Under the pieces are notes generated by a model, which had not been told where the DNA came from, ran no database searches, and saw nothing but the letters and a program-made list of their open reading frames with translations. Both the position numbers and the translations under genes were made by a program. A stretch of 64,000 nt of DNA from Martelella sp. NC20 (GTDB taxonomy: Bacteria > Pseudomonadota > Alphaproteobacteria > Rhizobiales > Rhizobiaceae): contig NZ_CP054861.1 in assembly GCF_013459645.1 (NCBI RefSeq), positions 3,894,001-3,958,000 of the forward strand. The letters are read 5' to 3'. This document shows, in pieces, positions 8,120 to 14,481 of the stretch (position 1 is the stretch's first letter; the number at the start of each line of letters is the position of its first letter).

Positions 8120-8694
8120 AGCTTGCCCTCCCGGATAATCCGGTTTTGCTGCGCGCGAATTTCGTCGGCGCGGACTTGCAGATCGAGCGACGTGTTCCGC
8201 AGGCGCTTGCCCTGAGTGGTATGAGCGACAAGCTCGGCGCGAAATTTCTCATAATCGGCAGACCATTCCGAAAACCTGCGGCGATTTTCAGCGAGATTCG
8301 GGTTTTCATTGGCCGGACCAAACATGAAATCGCGTACTTCCGCGACCCATGCGCAAGGCACGCCCAGATCCCGCGCCACAAGATCATCCGTCCATGGCGC
8401 GATATAGCCGCTGTCATCGTAAACATCGGCAATCTTGTCGGCGACGATGCGCCGGTCCTCGCGCTGCATCTGGGGCGGCGGCTCCGCTTTTGATGCCGAC
8501 ACAGTCGTCTTTTTCGCAATGGTTTTCGTCGCCATCTCCTGGCTCTCCTTTCCTTGATTTTGGTGATCGGGATCGCAGGCAAACGGGCGATCATCGAAGT
8601 CGTTGCCGAAGCACGTCAGGCAAAAGGTAAAGCCGCAGCTGTCAGTAATCCTGCAGCGGCTGGTGTCTCGCGGGCTTTGCGTTTCGATGGTCAT
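8116..8694 (-). CDS. Hypothetical prophage early protein with N-terminal cysteines
   Basis: 192 residues. The first 50 contain four cysteines (RCRITDSCGF, FCLTCFG) and may form a zinc site. A second in-frame ATG at 8535, preceded by a very good GGAG site, would give a shorter product starting MATKTIAKKT, so one or two forms may be made. The C-terminal part is charged and helical (NLAENRRRFSEWSADYEKFR). The ATG at 8694 lies one base after the upstream stop. I do not recognise the family. Confidence 0.6.
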   Translation of the reverse strand: MTIETQSPRDTSRCRITDSCGFTFCLTCFGNDFDDRPFACDPDHQNQGKESQEMATKTIAKKTTVSASKAEPPPQMQREDRRIVADKIADVYDDSGYIAPWTDDLVARDLGVPCAWVAEVRDFMFGPANENPNLAENRRRFSEWSADYEKFRAELVAHTTQGKRLRNTSLDLQVRADEIRAQQNRIIREGKL

Positions 8695-8695
8695 C

Positions 8696-9175
8696 TCAGA
8701 CCTCGCCTTCGCATCCGTGGGCCTTGCTCTCCACGGTGTGGGCAACCCGCATGAAACTCGCGTATTTTTCGAGGATTTCGGCCGCTTCACGCGGATCAAC
8801 CTTGCCATCGGCAACGGCCTGGATCATGGATTGTGACAGCGCGTGAAAAGCGTCCTGAAACACGCCGATATCGGCAATGCCGAGCCTGCCGGCGCTGTCT
8901 GGCTGGTCGTCGCGAACAAGCCGGTAGCCCTGCAGCCGTGCCATCTCGCCGACGATGACAGGCGCGCCCGCTTCCATGTCGGCCTCGACGGCTACGTCGA
9001 TCGCCATCACGTGCTGGGTTTTCCGGCTGGGGTCATGGGTCCAGCACTTGGAAAGCTGCCCCTGCGTCGCCCGCGTGACATACTGAAACCGCTCCGGCCC
9101 GCCGCCCTGCACAACCGAACGGCGGGAAGCCTCGCGCAGGCCATCGACAGCCTTCTGCGCCAGCAAACGCTGCAT
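8696..9175 (-). CDS. CII-like phage regulatory protein (prophage 1)
   Basis: 159 residues. The N-terminal region (residues about 8-75) reads like a CII-type DNA-binding domain: GGPERFQYVTRATQGQLSKC contains a helix-turn-helix. It aligns with GGIERVALITNRSTSSVGRW in the equivalent protein of the second prophage (45054-45557). The C-terminal helix (DPREAAEILEKYASFMR) matches the TPAEAHQCLQKL part of that paralogue. It is the first long gene leftwards of the Cro-like gene, the usual place of cII. GAGG precedes ATG 9175. It probably controls lysogeny or early transcription. Confidence 0.65.
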   Translation of the reverse strand: MQRLLAQKAVDGLREASRRSVVQGGGPERFQYVTRATQGQLSKCWTHDPSRKTQHVMAIDVAVEADMEAGAPVIVGEMARLQGYRLVRDDQPDSAGRLGIADIGVFQDAFHALSQSMIQAVADGKVDPREAAEILEKYASFMRVAHTVESKAHGCEGEV

Positions 9176-9347
9176 CACAGCACCTCATTGTGAGAATTAA
9201 TTCGGGGGAAGCATTCACGGCGGACTACCGACCGTGATGCTATACCGGTGAAGTCGAGGAAAGAAACCAGATCGGAATTGATGTCTGGACGGACGATCGT
9301 ATTCAAATCTGGATGCGCCGCGTGAAACGAACACTGAGTTCGGAGGT

Positions 9348-9563
9348 CTAACATTCGCCCTCCAGGTCCAACGGCGGAGCGCCATATATGTCTGGTCGCA
9401 GGTGGTAGCGCGATACGCCGACGATGCGCTCAATATCGAGTACACGACCTGCAGGCACGCGCTTCCACTGAGAAACGGCCTGAGGTGAAACGCCCCCAAG
9501 TGCCTTTGCTAGGGCGACCGGGCCCCCTGCTTTCTGTTTTGCCAGCTTACAAATGTTCTCCAT
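9348..9563 (-). CDS. Cro/YdaS-like repressor
   Basis: 71-residue DNA-binding protein of the YdaS/Cro type: GGPVALAKALGGVSPQAVSQ is the helix-turn-helix and IERIVGVSRYHLRPDIYG the conserved C-terminal segment. It is divergent from the CI-type repressor gene, the classic lytic/lysogenic switch arrangement. ATG 9563 (MENICKLAKQ) fits the family length; an in-frame ATG 39 bases upstream is unlikely because it would lie in the operator region. Confidence 0.85.
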   Translation of the reverse strand: MENICKLAKQKAGGPVALAKALGGVSPQAVSQWKRVPAGRVLDIERIVGVSRYHLRPDIYGAPPLDLEGEC

Positions 9564-9568
9564 ACCAA

Positions 9569-9630
9569 ATTGTAAGCATAACTTGCATATGTAAGCAAGC
9601 ATATCTTTCAGTGAAAGATCAGCTTTCATC
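9569..9630. promoter_or_regulatory. Operator/promoter region of the lysis-lysogeny switch
   Basis: Between the cro-like and CI-type genes there are two TGTAAGCA boxes (about 9570 and 9591), a perfect palindrome CTTTCAGTGAAAG (9605-9617) and a further CTTTCA at about 9624. The CTTTCA/TGAAAG half-site recurs around 10520-10559 to the right of the repressor gene. Binding by the two switch proteins is inferred. Confidence 0.6.
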
Positions 9631-9645
9631 GGTCATAATTCAGGA

Positions 9646-10437
9646 ATGATGACCAAGCGAAAAATCGATAAAGCTCGCGGCGAACGCATCCGACACGTCC
9701 GATCTGAAATCCTAAAGATCGGTTCGCAGGAGCAGTTTGCAAAGCTGTTGAGCCAACACGGGCCAGCAGTCACCCGTGGTGCGGTCGGCAACTGGGAAAC
9801 CGGAAAAGAGGTCGGTATCGAGAACCTCAGCCGGATATGTAAGGTCGCCAAGGTTAACCTCGACTGGCTCGCCTACAATCGAGGAAAACCGAAGGGGCTG
9901 GCAATTGCCTCGTTCGATCCCGACAGCCCAGAAAATGAATATTCCGAAGCAGGCTATACCCGCGAACACTGGCAAGGCTCGCAAGAGGGCGCTATTCCGG
10001 AGATCGATGGCAAACTCGGCGCCGGTCAGGGCCAAGTGGGCGAGATAATAAACTTGCCGGTCGGAAAGAATGTGATTTCCGGCCACGCGGTCAAGGCAGA
10101 GTGGATACTACCGATTGAATACCTGAGAAATGAAGCCAAGGCCTCGCCCGCAAAAACGATCGTCATGGAAGTGGTGGGCGACTCAATGTCGCCGACCTAT
10201 CAGCCTGGGGACCGCGTTCTCGTAGACCTTTCCCAAAACACCATGACGTCAGACACTGTTTACGCGATATCTGATGGTGAATCGGAGCCTCAGATAAAAA
10301 GGCTGCAACGCGTCCCCTTTAGCGCTCCCACAGAGGTCATAATTATCTCCGACAATGAGAACCTACAGGATTTCACTGTCGAGCTGGACCGCCTGAAGAT
10401 CCTCGGCCGAATTTGCGGCGTGATCGCCCGACGCTAG
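9646..10437 (+). CDS. CI/LexA-type phage repressor (HTH + S24 peptidase)
   Basis: 263 residues. An N-terminal XRE helix-turn-helix (GSQEQFAKLLSQHGPAVTRG, then NLSRICKVAKVNLDWLAY) is followed by a linker and an S24 autopeptidase domain. The domain carries the catalytic serine in VVGDSMSPTYQPGDRVLVD and the usual lysine context in PQIKRLQRV. A possible self-cleavage Ala-Gly lies in GKLGAGQGQ near residue 125. It should keep the prophage silent and be cleaved on RecA activation. It is divergent from the cro-like gene and precedes the integrase-side genes. The second prophage remnant has lost its counterpart. Confidence 0.9.
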   Translation: MMTKRKIDKARGERIRHVRSEILKIGSQEQFAKLLSQHGPAVTRGAVGNWETGKEVGIENLSRICKVAKVNLDWLAYNRGKPKGLAIASFDPDSPENEYSEAGYTREHWQGSQEGAIPEIDGKLGAGQGQVGEIINLPVGKNVISGHAVKAEWILPIEYLRNEAKASPAKTIVMEVVGDSMSPTYQPGDRVLVDLSQNTMTSDTVYAISDGESEPQIKRLQRVPFSAPTEVIIISDNENLQDFTVELDRLKILGRICGVIARR

Positions 10438-10519
10438 ATTAAGTCGCCTCCACTACCGAAACAGCCTTGCGCAGAAAGCCTTCAGCGCTCGGCAGCCGGT
10501 ACGTCAATTTGACAGCATT

Positions 10520-10559
10520 GCTTTCATTTTCTGATAATGATATGAAAGCATATCTTTCA
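10520..10559. promoter_or_regulatory. Second cluster of putative repressor operators
   Basis: GCTTTCAT (10520-10527), and TGAAAG-CATAT-CTTTCA (10543-10559, a perfect inverted repeat), lie in front of the small membrane protein gene. They repeat the half-sites of the switch region, including the shared string AGCATATCTTTCA, so the CI-type repressor probably also controls this rightward operon. Confidence 0.5.
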
Positions 10560-10583
10560 ATGCGGATGTATCGGGGGAAATGC

Positions 10584-10727
10584 ATGACTATCGACCATAT
10601 GATCGGCTTCTTTTGCGGAGCCTGCGCAGCGATCACAGCCTTTTCCTTGATCGGCGGAATCGCGATGCACCGAGGCCTCAAGCGAACACAGGCCACGCTT
10701 TCACGTCATCGGTCTCGAAACCAATGA
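10584..10727 (+). CDS. Small membrane protein
   Basis: 47 residues, MTIDHMIGFFCGACAAI and onward, with one hydrophobic helix (about residues 6-27) and a basic tail. GGGGGAAA lies just upstream of the ATG, and the stop overlaps the next gene's ATG (ATGA). Function unknown. Confidence 0.6.
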   Translation: MTIDHMIGFFCGACAAITAFSLIGGIAMHRGLKRTQATLSRHRSRNQ

Positions 10728-11272
10728 TGCCCGAGCGAACTCCCGCCGGGGACCGCCTCGCTCGTATTCGCGAACTCGTCGCGGGCTCCGCCCCAGTTCT
10801 CCAGATTTCGTCTGACATCGAAGGCCTTCACCTCGAGGCCGTCAGCATGGACCCGGGCGAGCCCGAAGTTTTGGCGCTCGTGCCCGCCACATGCCCTGCC
10901 TCAAATCGCGAACTGCTGCTCAAGCATGTCGAGATACCGGCCGACCTGATCCGCATGATTGACGCAGCGGCCAAACTCGACCGAAGGCGCCGGACCGAAA
11001 TCGAACGCTTGCAGCTGGAGCTGGAGGCACGAGGCGGCAGACCGACAAAGAACTACGCCGCCCAATGCGCGATGAAATGCAGCGAACCCGCCTTCAAGGC
11101 ATTCATTGAAGTCCGACACGCCCTCGCACGCCCGCTGACAGATGAACGCGTCGCCGCGCGCGTGCGCTCGGTCCTGGCCATTTCAAGCCGAACCGACCTG
11201 AACACAAGCAGCGAAGCCGCCGCGCGCTGGCGCGCCATGGTGGTAGATTTTGACGCATGGAGGAAAAGGTAA
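10724..11272 (+). CDS. Conserved prophage protein, unknown function (intact copy)
   Basis: 182 residues. The central stretch CPASNRELLLKHVEIPADLI and the following charged helix recur in the frameshifted copy at 47107-47650 (CPADNRELIRRHIEIPADLI). The C-terminal part VRSVLAISSRTDLNT is also conserved there, but in another frame. No known domain is recognised. It lies in the rightward operon between the CI-type repressor and the integrase in both elements. The start at 10724 is fixed by the ATGA overlap with the small membrane protein gene. Confidence 0.75.
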   Translation: MMPERTPAGDRLARIRELVAGSAPVLQISSDIEGLHLEAVSMDPGEPEVLALVPATCPASNRELLLKHVEIPADLIRMIDAAAKLDRRRRTEIERLQLELEARGGRPTKNYAAQCAMKCSEPAFKAFIEVRHALARPLTDERVAARVRSVLAISSRTDLNTSSEAAARWRAMVVDFDAWRKR

Positions 11273-11274
11273 CC

Positions 11275-11517
11275 ATGGCACGCCGAACCATTCCATTCAC
11301 TCAGGATGCCGTTAAGCGCGCGATCATGGCCGTCAGAGCCGCCGGCGTGGACGTTCGAACCATCAGCGTGCGCCCCGACGGCACAGTTGTAATCAACGCA
11401 GATAGCGGGAATAATTCAGAAAACGACCTTGTCGACCGGTCTCAGCCGGAAAACCTGAATAGTCTTGATGACTATTTCGCCTGGAGGGAGAAGGATGCGC
11501 GTCGTGACAGAGCTTAA
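11275..11517 (+). CDS. Small prophage protein upstream of integrase
   Basis: 80 residues, beginning MARRTIPFTQDAVKRAIMAV, then a strand-like VRTISVRPDGTVVIN and an acidic tail. Proteins of this shape are frequent just upstream of integrases in alphaproteobacterial prophages, but the function is not established; an excisionase-like role is only a guess from position. AGGAAAAGG precedes ATG 11275, which follows the upstream stop by two bases. Confidence 0.65.
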   Translation: MARRTIPFTQDAVKRAIMAVRAAGVDVRTISVRPDGTVVINADSGNNSENDLVDRSQPENLNSLDDYFAWREKDARRDRA

Positions 11518-12568
11518 GGGCGTGCACAAGGTCAGGAAGAAACTGGCCAGCGGAAAGATCGTTTACTACCACTACGCATGGCGCGGCGGACCACGCATCA
11601 GCGCAGACCCCAAAACAGACAAAGACGCCTTCATCGCCGAATACCGCCAGCACGAGCTGGCAGCTTCAACGGAAGGCGTCCTGACACTCGAAAGCCTGAT
11701 CGACCTGTTCACCGGCTCGGAAACGAAGCCGAACCCCGACTTTCTGACGCTGTCTGCTTCAACCCAACGCGACCACCTCTATGCGTTCCGTCTCATCAGG
11801 GAGCGTTGGCCCCGCCTGCCCGCGCGCCTCACCCAGCAGCGCGGCATGAAACGCGATATCAGGGACTGGCATAGATCTTTTGCGAAAAACCCTCGGAAGG
11901 CGGACAAGCTCCTGTTCTCCCTCTCCAAGGTTTTTTCGTATGCGATCAAGCACGAATACATCGAAAAGAACCCCTGCGCCGGCATAGACCGGCTCTATCG
12001 CGGATCGAGGCGTGAATTCGTCTGGACCGACGAGATGGTCGACAAGGTTCGCAAACAGGGAAAACCACACATCGTCGCCGCAATGGAGGTCGCCGTCTAC
12101 ACCGGTCAGCGCCAGGGCGACATCCTCGCGCTCAAATGGCCACAATACGACGGCACCCACCTGTCACTGAGACAGGGAAAAACCGGCAAACGCGTAAAGG
12201 TCCGCCTGCACAAGGACCTGAAAACCCTGATCGACCAGCTCAAGCAAGCCGCCGAAGACCGAAAGGTACGGTCCGCAAACATCCTGACAAACAGCCGTGG
12301 CCGCCCCTGGACACAAGACGGCTTCCAAACCTCATGGCGAAAAGAAATGATCCGCCTCGGCATCAAAGACGTCACCTTCCACGACCTGCGAGGCACCTTC
12401 ATCACTGCCCGCCGCCGCGAAGGCTCCACCATAGAACAAATCGCCAGCATCTCCGGCCACACGATCTCAGAGGTCCGCTCAGTCCTCGAAAAGCACTATC
12501 TGGCGGACGACCAACAGGCTAGCGACGCGGTGATTTTGCGCATGGAAAGAAAGGGCATTAGCCCGTGA
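11495..12568 (+). CDS. int: Tyrosine recombinase/integrase of prophage 1
   Basis: 357-residue phage integrase. An N-terminal arm-type domain (about 1-60) and a core-binding domain (about 70-165) are followed by the catalytic domain with its signature residues: R in TGQRQGDILALKW, H-x-x-R in HDLRGTFIT, H in ISGHTISEV, and the nucleophilic Y in LEKHYLADD. All are intact, so the enzyme is probably active. The ATG at 11495 has GGAGGGAGAAGG upstream and overlaps the previous gene by 23 bases. The nearest target is tRNA-Arg(TCT) at 16888-16964, whose 3' end faces this gene. Confidence 0.92.
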   Translation: MRVVTELKGVHKVRKKLASGKIVYYHYAWRGGPRISADPKTDKDAFIAEYRQHELAASTEGVLTLESLIDLFTGSETKPNPDFLTLSASTQRDHLYAFRLIRERWPRLPARLTQQRGMKRDIRDWHRSFAKNPRKADKLLFSLSKVFSYAIKHEYIEKNPCAGIDRLYRGSRREFVWTDEMVDKVRKQGKPHIVAAMEVAVYTGQRQGDILALKWPQYDGTHLSLRQGKTGKRVKVRLHKDLKTLIDQLKQAAEDRKVRSANILTNSRGRPWTQDGFQTSWRKEMIRLGIKDVTFHDLRGTFITARRREGSTIEQIASISGHTISEVRSVLEKHYLADDQQASDAVILRMERKGISP

Positions 12569-12667
12569 GACGGACTTCCTAACGCCCAAAACCAACAGAT
12601 TACAAAGGACTCCACAAAAATCACACGCTGTGCTCCTATGCCTCTGAAGTTGGGCCGGGGGAAGTAG

Positions 12668-13594
12668 ATGGAAGCGAGACTTAATCATGGTATCGAATAT
12701 GACGTCACCGACGCCGTTGCAATAGATGACCTCGTAAAGTCCTTAGAAGCCCATGCCAGATTGACCAAATCCGCGGCGAAGTTGATGGCGGACCTGATAC
12801 CTGGGCTGAGTGTCGATACACGGAAAGTGTCAGTCGTTTACCTAAGCCAACAAAGCCCCTTAAAGGAGCTTTTCGCTGTATCTTTAGTGCTGACCTACCA
12901 AGACGAATTGGAGGGTGAGGTGCCTTCCCTACTAGAAGCTTTGACAGGGGCAGAAATCCCAGAACAATATGATACACTGGTTACAGTGCTTATCATGCTT
13001 ATCGCGATTTATGGGATTTCCAAGGTTTTCGATGCACTTTTTCCCGAGCGATCAAAAGAGAATATCAAATCGGCACAGGACGATCTCGCGAGGCGCGCCG
13101 CCGGCGTACTTGGCCTTAGTCTCAATCGGGTCATTGCAGCAGTAGAGGTTTTGTTTACCGGCAAAAGCCACAGAGTATTGGTGTCGGCCTCTCAGAAAAT
13201 ATTCGCCCCGACGCGGGGCCAGACAGAAGCATCAATAAAAAACAGAAGTGGAGAGATACTGATTAGTCCAAGTGCTGTGCGGGATGCTCAGACAGCTGCC
13301 GGGCTACCATACGAAGAACCAGCGCAAGACACCCCTGAAACCGAAAATCAGTTTTTCCATGACGTAAGGATTATCCTTCATGCAATGGACAAAGACCGAA
13401 AAAGAAAGGGTTGGGCGGGCCACTGCCCAGATCTATTCGATGACAGGATCCCAATGCACCTAGAGAAGCAACTTAACCCGGAAACGATTTTCGGACGTGA
13501 TGAAATTAAGGGAGATATACTTCTGATGTCCGAAGAAGATGAAGAAGGTCGAATGAAGCCGCGTGAATTTTGGTTGGTTAGGGCCTATCTCTAA
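12668..13594 (+). CDS. Cargo protein with one membrane helix, unknown function
   Basis: 308 residues. A hydrophobic segment at about 104-126 (LVTVLIMLIAIYGISKVFDAL) separates a charged N-terminal domain from a longer, presumably cytoplasmic C-terminal domain. The C-terminus includes EFWLVRAYL. I do not recognise the family. GGGGGAAG lies 5 bases before the ATG. It starts a low-G+C cargo segment between integrase and tRNA-Arg and is separated from the NYN/NACHT-like pair by an IS630 scar. It could be a membrane effector of the same defence locus or an unrelated cargo gene. Confidence 0.7.
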   Translation: MEARLNHGIEYDVTDAVAIDDLVKSLEAHARLTKSAAKLMADLIPGLSVDTRKVSVVYLSQQSPLKELFAVSLVLTYQDELEGEVPSLLEALTGAEIPEQYDTLVTVLIMLIAIYGISKVFDALFPERSKENIKSAQDDLARRAAGVLGLSLNRVIAAVEVLFTGKSHRVLVSASQKIFAPTRGQTEASIKNRSGEILISPSAVRDAQTAAGLPYEEPAQDTPETENQFFHDVRIILHAMDKDRKRKGWAGHCPDLFDDRIPMHLEKQLNPETIFGRDEIKGDILLMSEEDEEGRMKPREFWLVRAYL

Positions 13595-13612
13595 TCGAAC
13601 AAAGGAGACGGC

Positions 13613-13736
13613 CTAGTGGTTTGACTCCAACGTTTGGAACCCTCGGTTTCGTACGGCGATGATGTCGTCTGGGTCCGCTTTCCAGATAAATGGCTTTGGA
13701 TCGTAGGCATTGTATTCGCGCACGAAACGGTTGTCA
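13613..13736 (-). pseudogene. IS630-type transposase C-terminal fragment
   Basis: Read leftwards, about 40 codons encode REYNAYDPKPFIWKADPDDI followed by a stop, the usual C-terminus of IS630-family transposases (the YNA..KPF.W.K..D pattern). The rest of the element is gone. The scar lies between two cargo genes and shows that the region was a target of transposition. Confidence 0.6.
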
Positions 13737-13770
13737 GCAGACCGCGCATCGCATCTATGAGGTAAAAACT

Positions 13771-14481
13771 ATGAGCAAAACCGCACGAAGATGCTTTGTC
13801 CTTGTAGACTGGTGGGGGCAGGTCAGATCAGAATTTTATCGGGGTTCCCCTGGTTCCAGCAGTGAGGTTGCTCTCCGAAAGGTCGAGTTTCTGGTTGAAA
13901 AACGGCTTATCATGGAAGTCGCTCAACCCGAGCGTTGGGAGATCATCTTCAGACTGTATGCCGGATGGATGCGCGGAGGAACTCCTACGCCGGTTCTAAA
14001 AGATTACAATAAACTGTTCGATGGATATGCTAAACGTCGTAGAATGGGCACCACTCTGAAAACAGCGTTATTCCTGCCCAGTTCAATTGGTCTTTATCGT
14101 GGCGATAGCCTTTTGGCAGACGAAGTCGGGCGCCGCAAAGAAAGAACTTCCAGAGTTCATTTCCCGTTCACTTCACGATCAGAGTGCGGATGCCAACTTT
14201 GCAAGCATGTAAAACGAGTCGCACACGACGGCTTTCGGTGTGAACGAACAATTGAGAAGCAAGTGGATACATCAATCGTCGCTGATGCGATTACCTTGGC
14301 GACCTTAAAGGAAAATCTCAAAATCATCATTGTCAGTAACGACGATGACATTTTTCCTGGACTTATTGCCGGCGAATCGCTCGGTGGAGACATAACCCTA
14401 ATGAACACGATTCAGAAAAACCATTCGCACGCATCCCAACTCTCTGACCTAATCCTTGGACCAGAGGAGCTCCGCGCATGA
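13771..14481 (+). CDS. NYN (PIN-like) domain nuclease, first gene of a coupled pair
   Basis: 236 residues. The protein reads as an NYN/LabA-type PIN-fold RNase. The first acidic site is in FVLVDWWGQ (D13). KQVDTSIVADAITLA (D166, D172) and IIIVSNDDDIFPGL (D191-D193) give the remaining conserved aspartates. A probable zinc site CGCQLCKH plus C157 precedes the KQVD motif, as in several bacterial NYN proteins. ATG 13771 has GAGG eight bases upstream. The longer reading from 13690 overlaps the IS630 scar and is rejected. The stop overlaps the ATG of the NTPase gene (ATGA), so the two are made together. Cleavage of RNA on activation by the NTPase is the likely role, but this is inferred. Confidence 0.75.
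   Translation: MSKTARRCFVLVDWWGQVRSEFYRGSPGSSSEVALRKVEFLVEKRLIMEVAQPERWEIIFRLYAGWMRGGTPTPVLKDYNKLFDGYAKRRRMGTTLKTALFLPSSIGLYRGDSLLADEVGRRKERTSRVHFPFTSRSECGCQLCKHVKRVAHDGFRCERTIEKQVDTSIVADAITLATLKENLKIIIVSNDDDIFPGLIAGESLGGDITLMNTIQKNHSHASQLSDLILGPEELRA

Noticed and set aside
13690..13770. N-terminal extension of the NYN gene
   Set aside because: It lies in the IS630 scar, has no binding site, and GAGG precedes the ATG at 13771.
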